Shown here: piece after piece, positions 34,400-46,845 of the stretch
How positions within the stretch are numbered: position 1 is the first letter of the stretch
How the letters are laid out: each line of letters begins with the position of its first letter
From: Hydractinia symbiolongicarpus
Taxonomy: Eukaryota; Cnidaria; Hydrozoa; Anthoathecata; Hydractiniidae
Assembly (NCBI RefSeq): GCF_029227915.1
Contig: NC_079879.1
Span: 3,844,001-3,908,000, forward strand
Length of the DNA: 64,000 nucleotides
Reading direction: 5' to 3'
Position numbers and translations under genes: made by a program
The notes under the pieces: model-generated
What the model saw: the letters and a program-made list of their open reading frames with translations, nothing else
What the model was told of the DNA's origin: nothing
Databases searched by the model: none

Positions 34400-36080
34400 G
34401 AAAAAAAATGGGAGTAGAAATATAAAGAGAATGGATGTTTCGAGGAAAAACGTTGCTTTCTTCAGGTAAAACATGTCATGACAATGCAACATTGTCCTTA
34501 ATTTTTTTCTTCAGACTGCAGTTGCCGCTCGATATGTGAAATCCTAGATAAGTGAAACTTTTACTAAGTGGAATCGTTTTTCTCAGTTCCTTGGATTTAC
34601 CTTATTAAACTCTCTTAAATTCTTCCAATAAGTGAAAACCCGGTTAAGTAGAACATTGGCTAATTGGAACCATTTTTTAATCCCTTAAGCCAAATCACAC
34701 TCTGACTTAACTGAAAATTTTGCACAATTTTTGAGACAAATTTAGGAATTCTAACAACATTTTTTCTACATTCGAATCAAGGATTTTCTAAAACTAGCAC
34801 GTTCGTGATGATATCCTGCCCAACTGAGAACCCGGCCGGATTTAAGACGAGCCGTCCAATCTGTGAACCAGGTCCCCAAATCTTGACCAGTTGACCCATC
34901 GCTGGACAGGACCGTCCAGTCTTAAGACGGAGCAGTTCTAACTAGGAACGGGGAAATTGAAGCTTTCAAAAAAGTTGACTGTCACACTGAATCATGATTG
35001 ATGCTTTTGTGAGCAGCACTCGTCAAGATAACAGACCTTAAAGAAATTAACATTTTGATGAATTGGAAATGAAAATCTTGAAATAAAGAAATTTAAATCA
35101 TATATTACATGAAAGCAAAATATCAAATTTAAGAAAATATATTTGCTGCTACCTTACGTGAATTATTTTTCTCATTGACTTATTTTCGCGAGTCACAGGA
35201 TTTGAAAAATTTCCCTTGGATTTATTTTTGCAAATCAAAGAATTTGAGAAATTTCCCTTGCATAAATTTTCGTGAAGAAGGACAACTAACAGAAAGAGAA
35301 AACAAAACAAATTACTGTGGAAAATCATTAATGTCGATAGTCTTTGCAACACATAACATTCACATTTCAACAACCTGGAAAGGGGGATCCAAATCTATTT
35401 TAGAAGATGTCCCGTGCTCTAAGTTTAGAAATGGATCAAGAACCCAGTGAAATCAAAGGACATAACACTTTTTCACAAGGAAAAAAACATTAAACTCTTT
35501 GTCTGTAGCACTAATAAAGTAATTTAAATTCACTAATTGCAATGTAGATTTTTCCTTGGAAATTATGTTTAATTGTACTTCTTTGATGGTACAAAACACT
35601 TACTATATAGAAACTTAGACAATAATAACATGTCAATGGCATGACTGTGCGACTTGTTATTGCATTTTTATTTTTTTTTAACCAATACGGGTTACGCATA
35701 GAATCACGCATGGGGCATCGAAAAGTATAAAAGAAATCGGATATTTTGAGAAGACAATATATTTGTTTAAAACCGTTCCATTGTAGTGATCACTGCGAAT
35801 ATCAAGATATGTATCTTGAGATTCTGCTGCGATAAAGAACATGCAGGGTTAGTAAATATTATTATAGTTTGGATGAATTGTCAACAGAAAACAAAATAAG
35901 ACTAGTTTGTCAACCTTCATCGGCTCGCAAAGAGATAAAACGCTGGCCGTTACATGCTGTTCGAGAAAGAATTTATCTCATATAATACAGGTATATCATG
36001 CAGACAAAATAAAGATAAGTGTATTTACAAAATATGACATAAACAATATCACAGACGGAAATAAATAAAAATAGTCAATT
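34400..36080. other. Stretch without recognised gene
   Basis: Short degenerate repeats only: AAGTGAAAC / TTAAGTAGAAC-type words at 34515-34680 suggestive of a pogo-like end, a GTCTTAAGAC-containing area near 34850-34935, and a two-copy repeat of about 50 bp sharing GAAATTTCCCTTG or a close variant at 35180-35265. Confidence 0.4.
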
Positions 36081-36085
36081 TAGGA

Positions 36086-37763
36086 CTACACAGCCACTTT
36101 TGCCTGCTTCGTTTTGTAATCATTTAATGCAGCTTTTATTGCATCTTCGGCGAGCACTAAAAATAGATAAATCATTATGACAATGTCATTCAAAGACATA
36201 AAAACTTTCTGTCCTGAGAGTTCTAAACAGAACTCGAATCTAAATATATATATTTTTTAGTTTGTTCATAAAATAAAACCGTACTTGAACAGTGAAGTTT
36301 GACTGGAGGAAGACATAGCTCTTTTGCAATATCCGTATTCTTAATGTTGGACGCATCATTGATCTGTAATATTAGATGGTAAAACCAGCTCAGTTCATAA
36401 AGAACACAGAGACAAAAATAGGGACACAAGATGCACACAATTTGTAATGCAGACGGTAAACATCGTGATTTTGTACTTATGGATAGCAAAAACGAAAAAA
36501 AAAGTACCTCAGAGAAAGCATTCTTTATGCCCTAACCCTAATCGTAAGACATTTATTTGCCAGGGTTTTTGAAGCAATATAAGCTATTTTAGAAAGATCT
36601 TTTTGTAAGGGAAACCTCTTTATAGCAGAGTCTTCTTGTGGTATCGATGGCGTCCGTCATAGAGACGGACGTAGAATGTTAAAAATAAGAACAGTTGGGC
36701 TTCAGAAAAAAACAGACGGTACTGGTGCATCTAAACTGATCACCTGTTTTCCTTTTATCCATTCTGTTGCCAATGAACTCGAAGCAATGGCTGACCCACA
36801 ACCAAATGTTTTGAATTTTGCATCAACAATATTACCATCGTCGTCCACTTTAATCTGCAAAAAAGTACAACATAACTACACACGGAAAGAATTACCAGTG
36901 GTTACAAGGCTGTCGCTCACTATTATGTTAGGTCATACTATTGTCAAATGGAAAGAACTCCAATGGAAGTGTATACATAAATCGCATTTTAAATTAATTT
37001 TAATCATGTTCTTGCTTTCTCTGGAGTTTCATGTTAGAAGTCGCGATAATCAAATATAGGTGTTGTTATTTGTACAAAAAGATCTTAAAGTAGTATTCAT
37101 ATTCTCCTCCTCAACGGTGGTGCAAAATTGTACGAAATTGTATAGTTTTTTTAACCCTTTCCTCTGGTGTTTTTTTCATTTTTTTAAAAAGCTTTAAGTC
37201 AGGAATGGCAATTTGTGAGATCTGCAAACAAATAAACTACCTTTACACATATTAATAATCAGACACGCTAATTCACTGCCATACTAAAAAATTTAAAATT
37301 TGACATCCGTCGCATTGTTAAAAGAACAAGTTTATTCCCTGCTTTTACTAAATTTCAGCAAATTCCCTAACTTTTCCTTCTGTCTTTTTCTTAATAAAGG
37401 CATGCTAATTGCTTGACTATTCCTTGATTGTCCTGATCTTGCAGACATAATTGTTTTCTAAAACCATAATTGCATACCTGTAATTTCATTACATCCCCAC
37501 AAGCAGGTGCACCAACTAAACCAGTTCCTACGTTTTTATCATTCTTATCCATTGATCCAACATTACGTGGATTTTCGTAGTGGTCAATCACCTGTGTGGA
37601 AGATAGTAAAAGAAAAAACATAATTTTTTGTTTGTGTGGTGTATTTTCCAGGACTTTAAATTTTATCTATACATACATTTTTATGATACTGTCTGGAAAC
37701 CACTACAAGTGCTTGTCTTGTTAGGCTCAAAGTTCTCAATGCATGATTCAAGCTAAGAGACAT
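36086..37763 (-). CDS. ISCU: Iron-sulfur cluster assembly scaffold ISCU, 5 exons
   Basis: Exons on the minus strand: 37763-37677, 37591-37478, 36854-36744, 36363-36285 and 36156-36086. All have GT/AG borders and matching phases, giving 153 residues plus TAG. Exon 1 encodes an Arg/Leu/Ser-rich mitochondrial presequence ([17 protein letters not shown]). The mature part has [12 protein letters not shown], the cluster-ligand Cys60 in GAPACGD with Asp62, Cys86 in [11 protein letters not shown], and His128-Cys129 in KLHCS. The LPPVK motif at residues 122-126 is the binding site for the mitochondrial Hsp70 chaperone. ISCU is the matrix scaffold on which NFS1, frataxin and ferredoxin build [2Fe-2S] clusters. 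All key residues are intact and introns are kept, so this is a functional gene rather than a processed copy. Confidence 0.95.
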
Positions 37764-37769
37764 ATTTAT

Positions 37770-38950
37770 TTTGCTTTCTCTAAAACAAAAAGCGCAACTA
37801 AAGTTAGAAGCAAAGTTTGCCTATCTATCCCCATCTCCCACATCAGAACTTGATGGTAAATCCTCACCTTCCCTCACCACTCCCTTATCTAAACTGACTT
37901 AAAAACTCAACTGAACTCCTGTATTAAAACCTTCATTGTTCAGAAATACAAATTTACAAAATCTGAATGAACCATCAATATGTTAAAACGTAAGAGGCTG
38001 TATATATGATGTTGAATTTATGGATTGATTACATATAATGTAGGTTAAAAATTTTCTGAAGTACCCTTACCAGTGAACATTTTCCAACTTAACAACTCAA
38101 TACCACAGAATTATCAGAAATTGGTGTTGTTTTATTAAACTATAACTCATAATATGAACTCAATAAAAAAACTATCATTTATGTTAAGCAGGTGTCGATA
38201 CAAACTATATTAACAGTGGGCTTAATCCGAAGTCTTAAGCTGTGCTAAGCGTTGACACTTCCTGGTACCTTATATGGAAAATTCCGTCACTAAAACATGT
38301 TAGAAAGTCGGACTAGCACATTTTAAACTGTTTAGGACGCCTACACATAAACAGAAATTGCAACTTCGCAGTCTGCCAGCCGAAGAGTATTGGTAAGTTG
38401 ATAAAACTGTTTAAAAAATGCAGTTTTGCCAACATTTACATACTGATTGATGCCCTATAGTCCTGATAATTATCTTTTTCATATTGATATCCTAGAAATA
38501 AAATGAAATATATGAGTGTCAGGTATACGTGACAGACTGTACAATCAAGGTCAGTTAAAAATTGTTTTAAAATAGCTAGCGGTGATTTTTTTTATTAATT
38601 TATAGTGTTTGGTAAATATGGTCAAATAAAGGAGATGGTTTGTTGAACTTATTTAGGAAATTTGGGATTATATAATAGTCGTATATTCTTATACACGATA
38701 ATATTCCTAATTATTATAAACACTGTACCAAACTCTCTTTCCTATAAATGTAAATTTTAATTATGGCACAGTAAAAATGTGGGTCGATGGAAGAAAATGG
38801 AGAGTAAGCCCCCACTAACTCAATGTAATAGAACTCAACCACACTGCAGAATAGCTAGAAAAATGTGAGGGCCTTCTTGAAGAACTATGACCAGTGACAA
38901 TTTTTTTCCAGTACCATTTTTGCATGACAGACAGACATATACGGGTAAAT
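37770..38950. other. Stretch upstream of ISCU without recognised gene
   Basis: Presumed promoter side of ISCU (minus strand). No TATA box or neighbouring gene could be fixed. The stretch is AT-rich with no repeat of note until the SINE-like repeat further right. Confidence 0.4.
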
Positions 38951-38954
38951 GATA

Positions 38955-39237
38955 TAGATGTGTATATTTTACATGGCTGGCTTCACAAATATAAAGGGAA
39001 ACATGTTTATTATATGAGGGGCTAGGACTTAGACGAGGAGTCCTTGAGTATTTACTGCTCATTTTCAGCTATGCAAACCCAATTAGGGTCCTCATTTTGC
39101 CAGACAACTCTCTGCCACATCCAACGACCCACACATTGTGCCATCTCCACGATTTCCCTCACATGGCTGTGGTTAACCTGGGGGCTATTTTAACAATTAC
39201 TCGCCCATATTAAATCATCGCCAAGGGTATTATAATA
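38955..39237 (-). repeat. SINE-like repeat of about 300 bp, copy 1
   Basis: It aligns over its length with 43082-43395, sharing TATTTTACATGGCT, ACATCCAACG.CCCACACA and TTTCCCTCACATGGCT, but it lacks the tRNA-like end kept by copy 2. A Helitron-like 5' end (minus strand, TCTATATCATTTACCCGTAT reading leftwards from about 38958) abuts it, so two repeats meet here. Confidence 0.65.
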
Positions 39238-39239
39238 AT

Positions 39240-42200
39240 AGATATGAATAGACTAATCAACTAAATAATGAAAGAAAATAAAGAGAAAAACAAATAAACG
39301 ACAACAATAATAAGCACAACAAATCTTTTTCATTGTACCCCTGCCTTAGTGAATTTTCCACTGCCTTAAACGACTAGTAGAATACTAATTGGACAGAAGA
39401 AACAATTATGAAACTGAGAAATATAGGATGTTGGAGGTCAACATAATCTGGGCATTTTTAGTTAAAGAAAATTTTATTTGCATTGAGTAAGAGGATGTGA
39501 AATCGTAATACACGTAAAGAATGTGTGTTAAGGTAAAATTAAATTATCATAACTAAAGAAATCTGGCAACAATATAAAAGATGCGATTGAAAAGTGAAAA
39601 AAAACTAGACAAAGGCTATTTCTGGCAACATATATAATGGTTTAGATAGAATGGCATTATAGTCCCTTTAAGTACAGTATGGAATAATTAATTTGTTTAA
39701 AATAATGAATGCGTATAAAGATTTGAACGCGGATAACTTTTTTGAATTAAGTAAGAATTCCCTGGCAAGAGGAGACTCAAAAAAGATATATAAAAGCCTT
39801 CAATAAATTAAAATTTAACAAATTAGCAGGTCAATATTCGCAATTTGCAAATGGAATGCAAATGCTGTCTTTGCGAATCATTCTACCAAAAAAAGGTTAA
39901 AATTGCGTATGACCTAAAAACCTTTTTAAAAAGTCTATTTAACCGCATTTCCAGGCTGTAGTTGGGCTCCACACAAGTCAAAGAAGACTGCCCAGTTTTA
40001 AAACAACCACCAACATTGGAAGATCATACTAGTGGATCCATTGGATTACATTAGATTAATTTTATATGATAATCAAAAACAGCTTAGCGATACAGTAGAC
40101 CACTTTGACACATGTTCAAAATATCTCCTTAACATGCCCCTTTTTTAAAAACATTTTTATATATTAGAAAACATTGATAAATTCCCTACAAGTATATATA
40201 AGAAAATAAACTCGTGAAAAAAAATTGAAATAAAGAAAAAAATTTCCAAACAAAAAAATGCCCTCCCTTGTTAAAGCTTTGGTAACTCCATCAATTTTTT
40301 TATTTAAAAATACATTGTTGTATTGCTTTTATTCAGCTCTACAATATTCTCAAGGTATAATGCATTTTGTCTAAAATACTACATAAAACCACGAATTTAC
40401 CTCGTTTGATGAATCAATTCTCAATAACTCAATAATTATTCAAATTTTGAAATAAAAAAAACAGGAATTTGTAGCCAGACGTGTAACTGTTTCAAAAAAA
40501 AATGTTTCGCTAGTTTTTAACAAAAGAGGAGTTACCAACGCAAACAGGCAATGTATCGACCAAATTTCTTGTTGTGAGAAAAAAAGGCTTAAACATTTCT
40601 TTTGGTACCTGTGCAAAAGTGTGGCATTGGACCTTGTTAATAATTAATGAGTCGAAACATTTTTGGTATAAAATGAAAGTAAGTTAAAAATTTGTATTGA
40701 TAAATGTGAAGCATAGCTTCTAAACGTACAAATAAAAACGATGATAACAGAAAAATAAATATTAAAAAAGCAGAAAAGCAGAAAAGAAAAAGTACAAATA
40801 ACAATATAACTTTACAGTATTTAAAAAAATGCAGAATAATTTATAAAGGTTGCTAATAATATTGTACATGGTGAAAAAGTCTCAAATTATAATACAGAGT
40901 GTGGGTGTTTAAAAGAAAATTAAATTTGTGACTCATACTCAGGGCAAGATCAAAGATGTTATGAAGAAATAAATTTTCCCTGTTTTGACCCACCAAAATA
41001 ACACTTTAATATTTTATTTTTTCTAAAACTTAATGAAAACTTAGCATAGAAGTTACATTCATGAAAAAAAAAGTTGAGAAATTCTAACTCTAAGGTGCTA
41101 CCATATCGTTGAAGGCATTTTTTTCAATTTTTACAGGTACCTAATGAAAAGTTAATCATCAAACAAACTTTAAATAAAGCTATTCGAGTTTCTGATTTCG
41201 TTTAAACTTAAAGGATAGCCAAATATCACAATTTACAAAGAAAATTAAACTTTAGATATAATACTCTTAACAAAAACACTATTTAATTTGATCGCATGTC
41301 ATTCCTGACCAGGCTTGCTATTACTAAATCATCTCAAAATAAACCTTTTGACTATATATTTACAAATACATAGATCTTTTTCACTTTAAAAATTCATAAA
41401 TGCCATGGCATTAAATTTGGTATTCTCCATTTGTCTCAAAAGTAGTGACAAAGTTTGAGTATGATTCATTCATTATTGTGAATATCTGCAATAATCTTGA
41501 TTTTTTGAGTGCCAAAAAAACTGAGTAACCCGACTATTTTAGATTTTTAGCACCTTACGTGATTGCTGGAGACAAAATTATGGGCTTTATCAAATTTAAG
41601 GTTATTCATTAGGGTTATATAATTAGAAACTAGAGGTACCCCACTTGGGGTAGTGCTTGGGGTGGTAGATTACAGACAAGATACAGACCAGATAATTATG
41701 TGCTTTTCTTTGCCGCTGACCGTCTTATTAAATTGGAACTGATTGGTTTCTATTAGCAAAAAATTTACACGAAAATAATTTGAAAAAAGGCTTCTCCCAT
41801 AAAAGTTTTTCACAGCAAACCTTCTGGTTTTTAATGTTCTCTTGTCAACAACCAAATAACATGTTAGCAATTATTTTAGAAAGAAATAACTTGGAAAGGT
41901 TCTTATGACAATTTTTTCCTTATAAAGTTGTCTTTACAATGACCAAATAACACAGAAACGAGGCTAAAACTGTGCAAGAGTTTTACTATACCGCATACAG
42001 TTGGTTGCATTACATACATGTGACAACCATCCTTTAGGAACCCTGCTGTAAAACATTGTGCATATTCTAAGTGATCAACTTCACACAGTGGCTCAGTTTT
42101 GTAAAGGCATCAATCAGTCTTATAAATTTTATATGGCGATGCATTGTAAACCAAAGGTAAAAGTGAAACTTTATTTTTAAAAATTGGCACCATAAATTCA

Positions 42201-42540
42201 GTATGTTGAAAGCGAGCTAAGAAGAGCAGTTGTATTGGAGCAAAATTGAATATTAATGTATACTTTCACAATAATATACGCTTTTAATATTAATATTAGC
42301 TACCCGAAACACTACCCAAAATGCTACTCCAATTGTGGTATACCATGTTGTCAATTAACCTTGTGTATTGAATTTAAGAATAGGAGAGTTACACCATGCT
42401 TAAAAAAGAAAATTGTTTTCGATTTAAGAGATAAAGATATAGAGTCTCCATGAATGTCCACAAATACTATAATCAGTCAGGGAAAACTGTAACCTGTAAC
42501 AGGATAGTTAGCTGATACAGAATAATTATAATGGTACATA
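39240..42540. other. AT-rich stretch without recognised gene
   Basis: Many homopolymer A/T runs and no coding motif on either strand. A 66-residue minus-strand frame at 41870-41670 has no recognisable domain. Confidence 0.45.
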
Positions 42541-42551
42541 CAGTATAAATT

Positions 42552-43605
42552 AGGCAGTACTAAACTATGGAACTACCCAAAATCACCCAGAATCAGCCAA
42601 AATCACTTATAACCACCCATAACAAAGCAGAATTACCTAGAAAATTGAGAACCAGACAGAATCATTGGACTTGTTTATCTTTTAGACTTGCGCTCTGCTC
42701 GAACTTGGCAATGCTGATGGATACACGTTAAATAAGGACTTCAGGGCAACCCTGACCTTCACCCAAAAAAACCTGAGCTTCTTTAAAAAGATTTTTTTCC
42801 ATTCTTCTTTTGTGTCAGCCTCCATTTTCGGGGCATGACAATAAAGAACGAATGTCAAGGAATAATATAGAACAAATAATATACAGAAAAACAGAACAAG
42901 GTATACGTGGATGCATTAGTACATCAATGTTCATTAATTTACAAACTGACGGGTACACTAAGTGTTTTCAAAAAGTTGCACTCTGCAGATGATTCTCCAT
43001 AACTACAAGGAGCTTGAAAACTCCAAAAGCTATTTCACGCAATTTAAGCCTTAAATTTCTACAGGAACAATAGTTAGCTAGTAGATAGATAGATGTGCAT
43101 ATTTTACATGGCTAGCCTCACAAATATCGAGGGATATACCCTGTCTATTATTTCCAGAAGGGGCCATGGCGTAGATGGAGAGTCCTAGAGTATTTAATGC
43201 TCATTTTGAGCTACGCAGACCCAATTGGAGCCCGCGCTCTACTAGACAACTCCCGGCAACATCCAACGGCCCACACAGTGTGCCATCTTCCCAATTTCCC
43301 TCACATGGCTTGGGTTAACCCGGGGCTATGGTAACATTCACTCGCCCATGTTGAATCGCCGTCAAGAGGAATCGAACCCCGGTCTAGATACACAGTAGCA
43401 GTAAAAAGACGACAAGATAAAATGAGACAGTGAAAACGATCCAGGAAATCAACCATGCGTGCTGTGACCAGCAGTTATTGCTCCACTTCAGATGGCTCCA
43501 CTAATTATGGCTGGTTCTGGTTCTTTCTGGCTGATTTTGTGTAATTTTGGGCGAATTTGGCTGGTTCTGGGTGATTTTGGGTAGTTCCACTGTATAGTAA
43601 TGCCA
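42552..43605. repeat. Inverted-repeat-bounded segment with a SINE-like repeat inside
   Basis: 42556-42665 begins TGGAACTACCCAAAATCACC and is matched in reverse complement at about 43488-43600. Both arms consist of degenerate CAGAATCAGCCAAAATCACC-like units. Between them lies the SINE-like repeat copy 2. It could be a non-autonomous foldback element later hit by a SINE. No duplication of the target was confirmed. Confidence 0.5.
43082..43395 (-). repeat. SINE-like repeat of about 300 bp, copy 2, with tRNA B-box-like end
   Basis: On the minus strand it begins near AGACCGGGGTTCGATTCC, an excellent pol III B box (GGTTCGATTCC at 43378-43368). It runs through a conserved body and ends near a short TATC repeat (43082-43093). 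A tRNA-type promoter, a body shared with copy 1 and a simple-repeat tail together fit a tRNA-derived SINE. Confidence 0.7.
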
Positions 43606-43924
43606 ATAAATTGGGCGGTTATATGGCTTATTATATACAGTAGATATTTTTTGTTTAAACTTCTACATTTTTCTAACATCTATAGTTCCATAGCATGCAC
43701 TGCTTCAATAAAAAACAAAACAAGAACAAGAAACAACTGCGCTAGCCTAGTTACCTTAGCTTTCTTCAAGAATATCTAATTCAGTTTCTCTCAAACAAAA
43801 GCTCACACATAAACAAAGGTCACACCAAACCCTAAAATTCAAATTCCCCTCACAGCAAACTCTGAATTACAATCAACCAATGAGAACCATGTTACCCTCT
43901 TAAATAATACAACAATTAATTATA

Positions 43925-44061
43925 CTAGTTGTTAGCCAATGGAAAATCCACGGGTTCGCATGTCCTCTTTATACCGCATTGTGTGCTTCTCGCTATTGCG
44001 CAGCTAAGCTACCATTTTGCGTGAAAGATAGACAGACAGACGTATACAGGTATTATATAGA
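43925..44061 (-). mobile_element. Short Helitron-like insertion, copy 3 (minus strand)
   Basis: Reading leftwards from 44061: TCTATATAATACCTGTATAC, then GTCTGTCTGTCTATC, then GCGAACCCGTGGATTTTCCA, ending ACAACTAG before T. The internal words match copies 1 and 2. At about 137 bp it is among the smallest members, close to only the two termini fused. Confidence 0.6.
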
Positions 44062-44069
44062 CTTGTTCA

Positions 44070-46840
44070 GGTGAGTGAAGTCATTCTTGTTAAAACAAAA
44101 TATTTTCCGATATTGACCACATGGGCAAAGTACAATAGAATTAACCAATCAAAACGTGTTGTGAGAAGTCTGACCACAGAAAAATCGTTTGAGACCAAGC
44201 GAAAATTTTTCCACCTTAATTATTTTGATTTCCTGGTGGTAAGAAAAATTATGCTGGGTCTCCTGGCTACCACTGCGCAAGAAAGACATTCATTGTTCAA
44301 ACTGATACAACTTTGCTAATACTGCATTGCTTCAGCATCATTATAACAAATACATGTGGCTGTTACTGTATAGTTAGCCAATTCAATTTATGATGCCCTT
44401 TAACTGTTAATGTACTACCCTGAGGTTATGGAAAAACATTAAAAGACTTAGTCTGGTAGTATATAAACTGTTATGAATTAAGAAGTCCCTGACCATGAAG
44501 AAAGAGAAATAATTTTTTTGCAAAAAATCTTGAAGTTGACAATAAAGAGAGAGGGGTATCCTGTCTAAAGTTAGGGTTACTTCCAATAAAATACTAAATT
44601 TTTATGCCATGAGACTAAAGCTTAGGTCAAACATGTCCAAAATTTCTTCCAACATTTTATCATTGTGTTGGACATTTGTTGGATGGATGTTGGATGTGAA
44701 AATTTTGCACCGGTCAAACGATCATACAACATTTCATCTAACAAAAATGTATGTCAAATCATTCTCTCTTTCTATAAAAACATGTCCATTCATTCTTTCT
44801 TTCAAAAAAAAATCAGATAGCATAGGGCATACAGAAGATGTTCCCTACTGTTTTATCAGAACTATTAGATTTTGAGGAAAAGAGGACTTGTTATGGGAAA
44901 ACCAGAGAATGGATAAAAAGGCGCAAAATGTTCTTGTATTTCTTAAACGCTTTCCCTTTAACAAAAATGTCTGAACTATTGCTCATCTTGGCTTCGTCTG
45001 AGCCACGCATCTCTGTACTGTGATATTGACGTAATAAATAGTCTGCTTATTTTGCACAATATTCAAAATTCAAACGTTTTAACATTCGAAGTGCATTCGA
45101 TTGCAATAGAATGACATCATTTACGCATAATGTTGGATGGAAAAGTGGTCAAACACATCCAACACAAAAAATGTGTTGGATGAAGCTGTAAATGTTGGAT
45201 GAAAAGTTTGATCACGATCAAACTTTCATCCATCACATTTTTGCTTCTTCCAACATATTTCATTCAACTCCGTTTACTTACTTTTTTCAATATACCAAAA
45301 CAAACTAACCAATCGCAGTAGCAATCATAGCAAATTCCATGTTTAGCATGTGGGCAAAAATAACTTTTTCGGACCGACCTGTACTTCAGATCTTGTGAAC
45401 TAAAAACTTTACACTGCTACATGTTAGTTGCAGCTCTATATAATTGACAAACCTACTAGCAAAACAAGACGATTAGTCAAACATAGGCCTCTTTCAAACT
45501 AAGTGAAAGATTAGCCAAGGTGGTCAGATAGCTAGCGTTAGCTGAGGTAGCATATACTTACGTTTAGCTAGGAACTTGAGTTTAGCTAGCTAAAATCAAG
45601 GTACAGACGCTAACAATTTACTGAAAATCATTAAAAAACACTCGTATGGGGGAAAGTTGGAAACAGTGTAAGAAAGAATAGGACCAAAAGTTCGTTTCCT
45701 CAGTCTTGCAGCAAAAAAGAAGTGCACACGCGTTTCGCATGGTTCGCTTTTATTTACTTTTGCCTATTGAAAAGCGACGGCAGTTGATTTTGGTCCAACA
45801 TCATTCCCAGATTCATTTTCTTAAAAGAGTTTGTATAATCCTTATCGCTCAGAAAACATTAGGCACGAGGATGGGTTTCAATCGCATACCGTTTGTTGCG
45901 TAACATAGTAAAATTTGCAACCTCGTCCCAACGACTTGGTATTTCTCATCAAAGGTGCACTGAATTGCCGGAGTTGAGCTTGAACAGTGCTTGTGCCGTA
46001 AATCCCGAAGAAAGCCCCCCCTATAAATTGAGAAATTTTTGCAAAAAAAAACATTCGCTAATAATGGCAAAAATTATTTTCTTCTCTTCTTATGACTATG
46101 TTATGTAATCAAAATTTGCATCCCATCGCAGTTTCAAGGCATCGTCTGGAACAGACTTATCGTCGCCGTTTGATTTTTCACCCAAAATAAAAACAACCGA
46201 ACTTCCAGAAAAAGAGTTTAAAGTTTTCGGTATCTTTCTGGTTATATTGTTCATAAACTGCACACAAAATTCTGCTTTGGTAAACAGCAATCAGATATAA
46301 ACAAACAGTATGCTCTTGTATTGAAATATTGCAAGATTGATGTAGATGACACACAAAAATTTGTTAACATCCGTGATAGAGGTGGTTTGTGGCGAGTCAA
46401 TCAAAGGACGCAAAGTATTTTTTGGGAAAATTATTATTTCGTGCGAAAACATCTGCTTTAACTACCTAACTATGTGCCAAAGAATTAAGTTTGTCCATGT
46501 TAACCAACAGCACAGTACTGTCAAATTTCAGAATGATAGTCAAGGAAATTGATCCAAGAGAGAAAAAGAGAGAGCCCAGATAAAAAAACTCACACTATTT
46601 CTAGGTCCCTGAGTTTAAGAGTTAAGAATGTATGCCATATAAGAGATTTTAAGGAAATCGTACTCTATTTGTGGCTATCGACGAAAATTGCGACTCTTAT
46701 ACATTCCGAAGTAATTTTATTGCTTATACAAAGATTATTTTGGATTAGTTGGTTTATATGCAGAAAATTTAAACGTTTTTGGGTATTACACGTCCCGGTA
46801 AATTGCAACAATTTGCAAAACTTCTTATCAACACTCTATA
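44070..46840. other. Stretch without recognised gene
   Basis: TCCAACA / TGTTGGA words recur in both orientations at 44640-44740 and 45130-45260, with a hairpin at about 45199-45231 (GATGAAAAGTTTGATC and its near complement). This suggests a decayed foldback element. At about 46351-46395 one frame reads RDRGGLWRV, a phrase reminiscent of transposase-type genes, but nothing around it supports a call. The 5' UTR of element B probably lies at the right end. Confidence 0.4.
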
Positions 46841-46845
46841 TCACC

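Noticed and set aside
36651-36671. CGTCCGTC / GACGGACG hairpin in an ISCU intron as a regulatory RNA element
   Set aside because: 8-bp arms only and intronic; no iron-responsive-element loop is present.
46351-46395. Transposase fragment containing RDRGGLWRV
   Set aside because: A short phrase reminiscent of transposase-type genes, but no further motif or border supports it.
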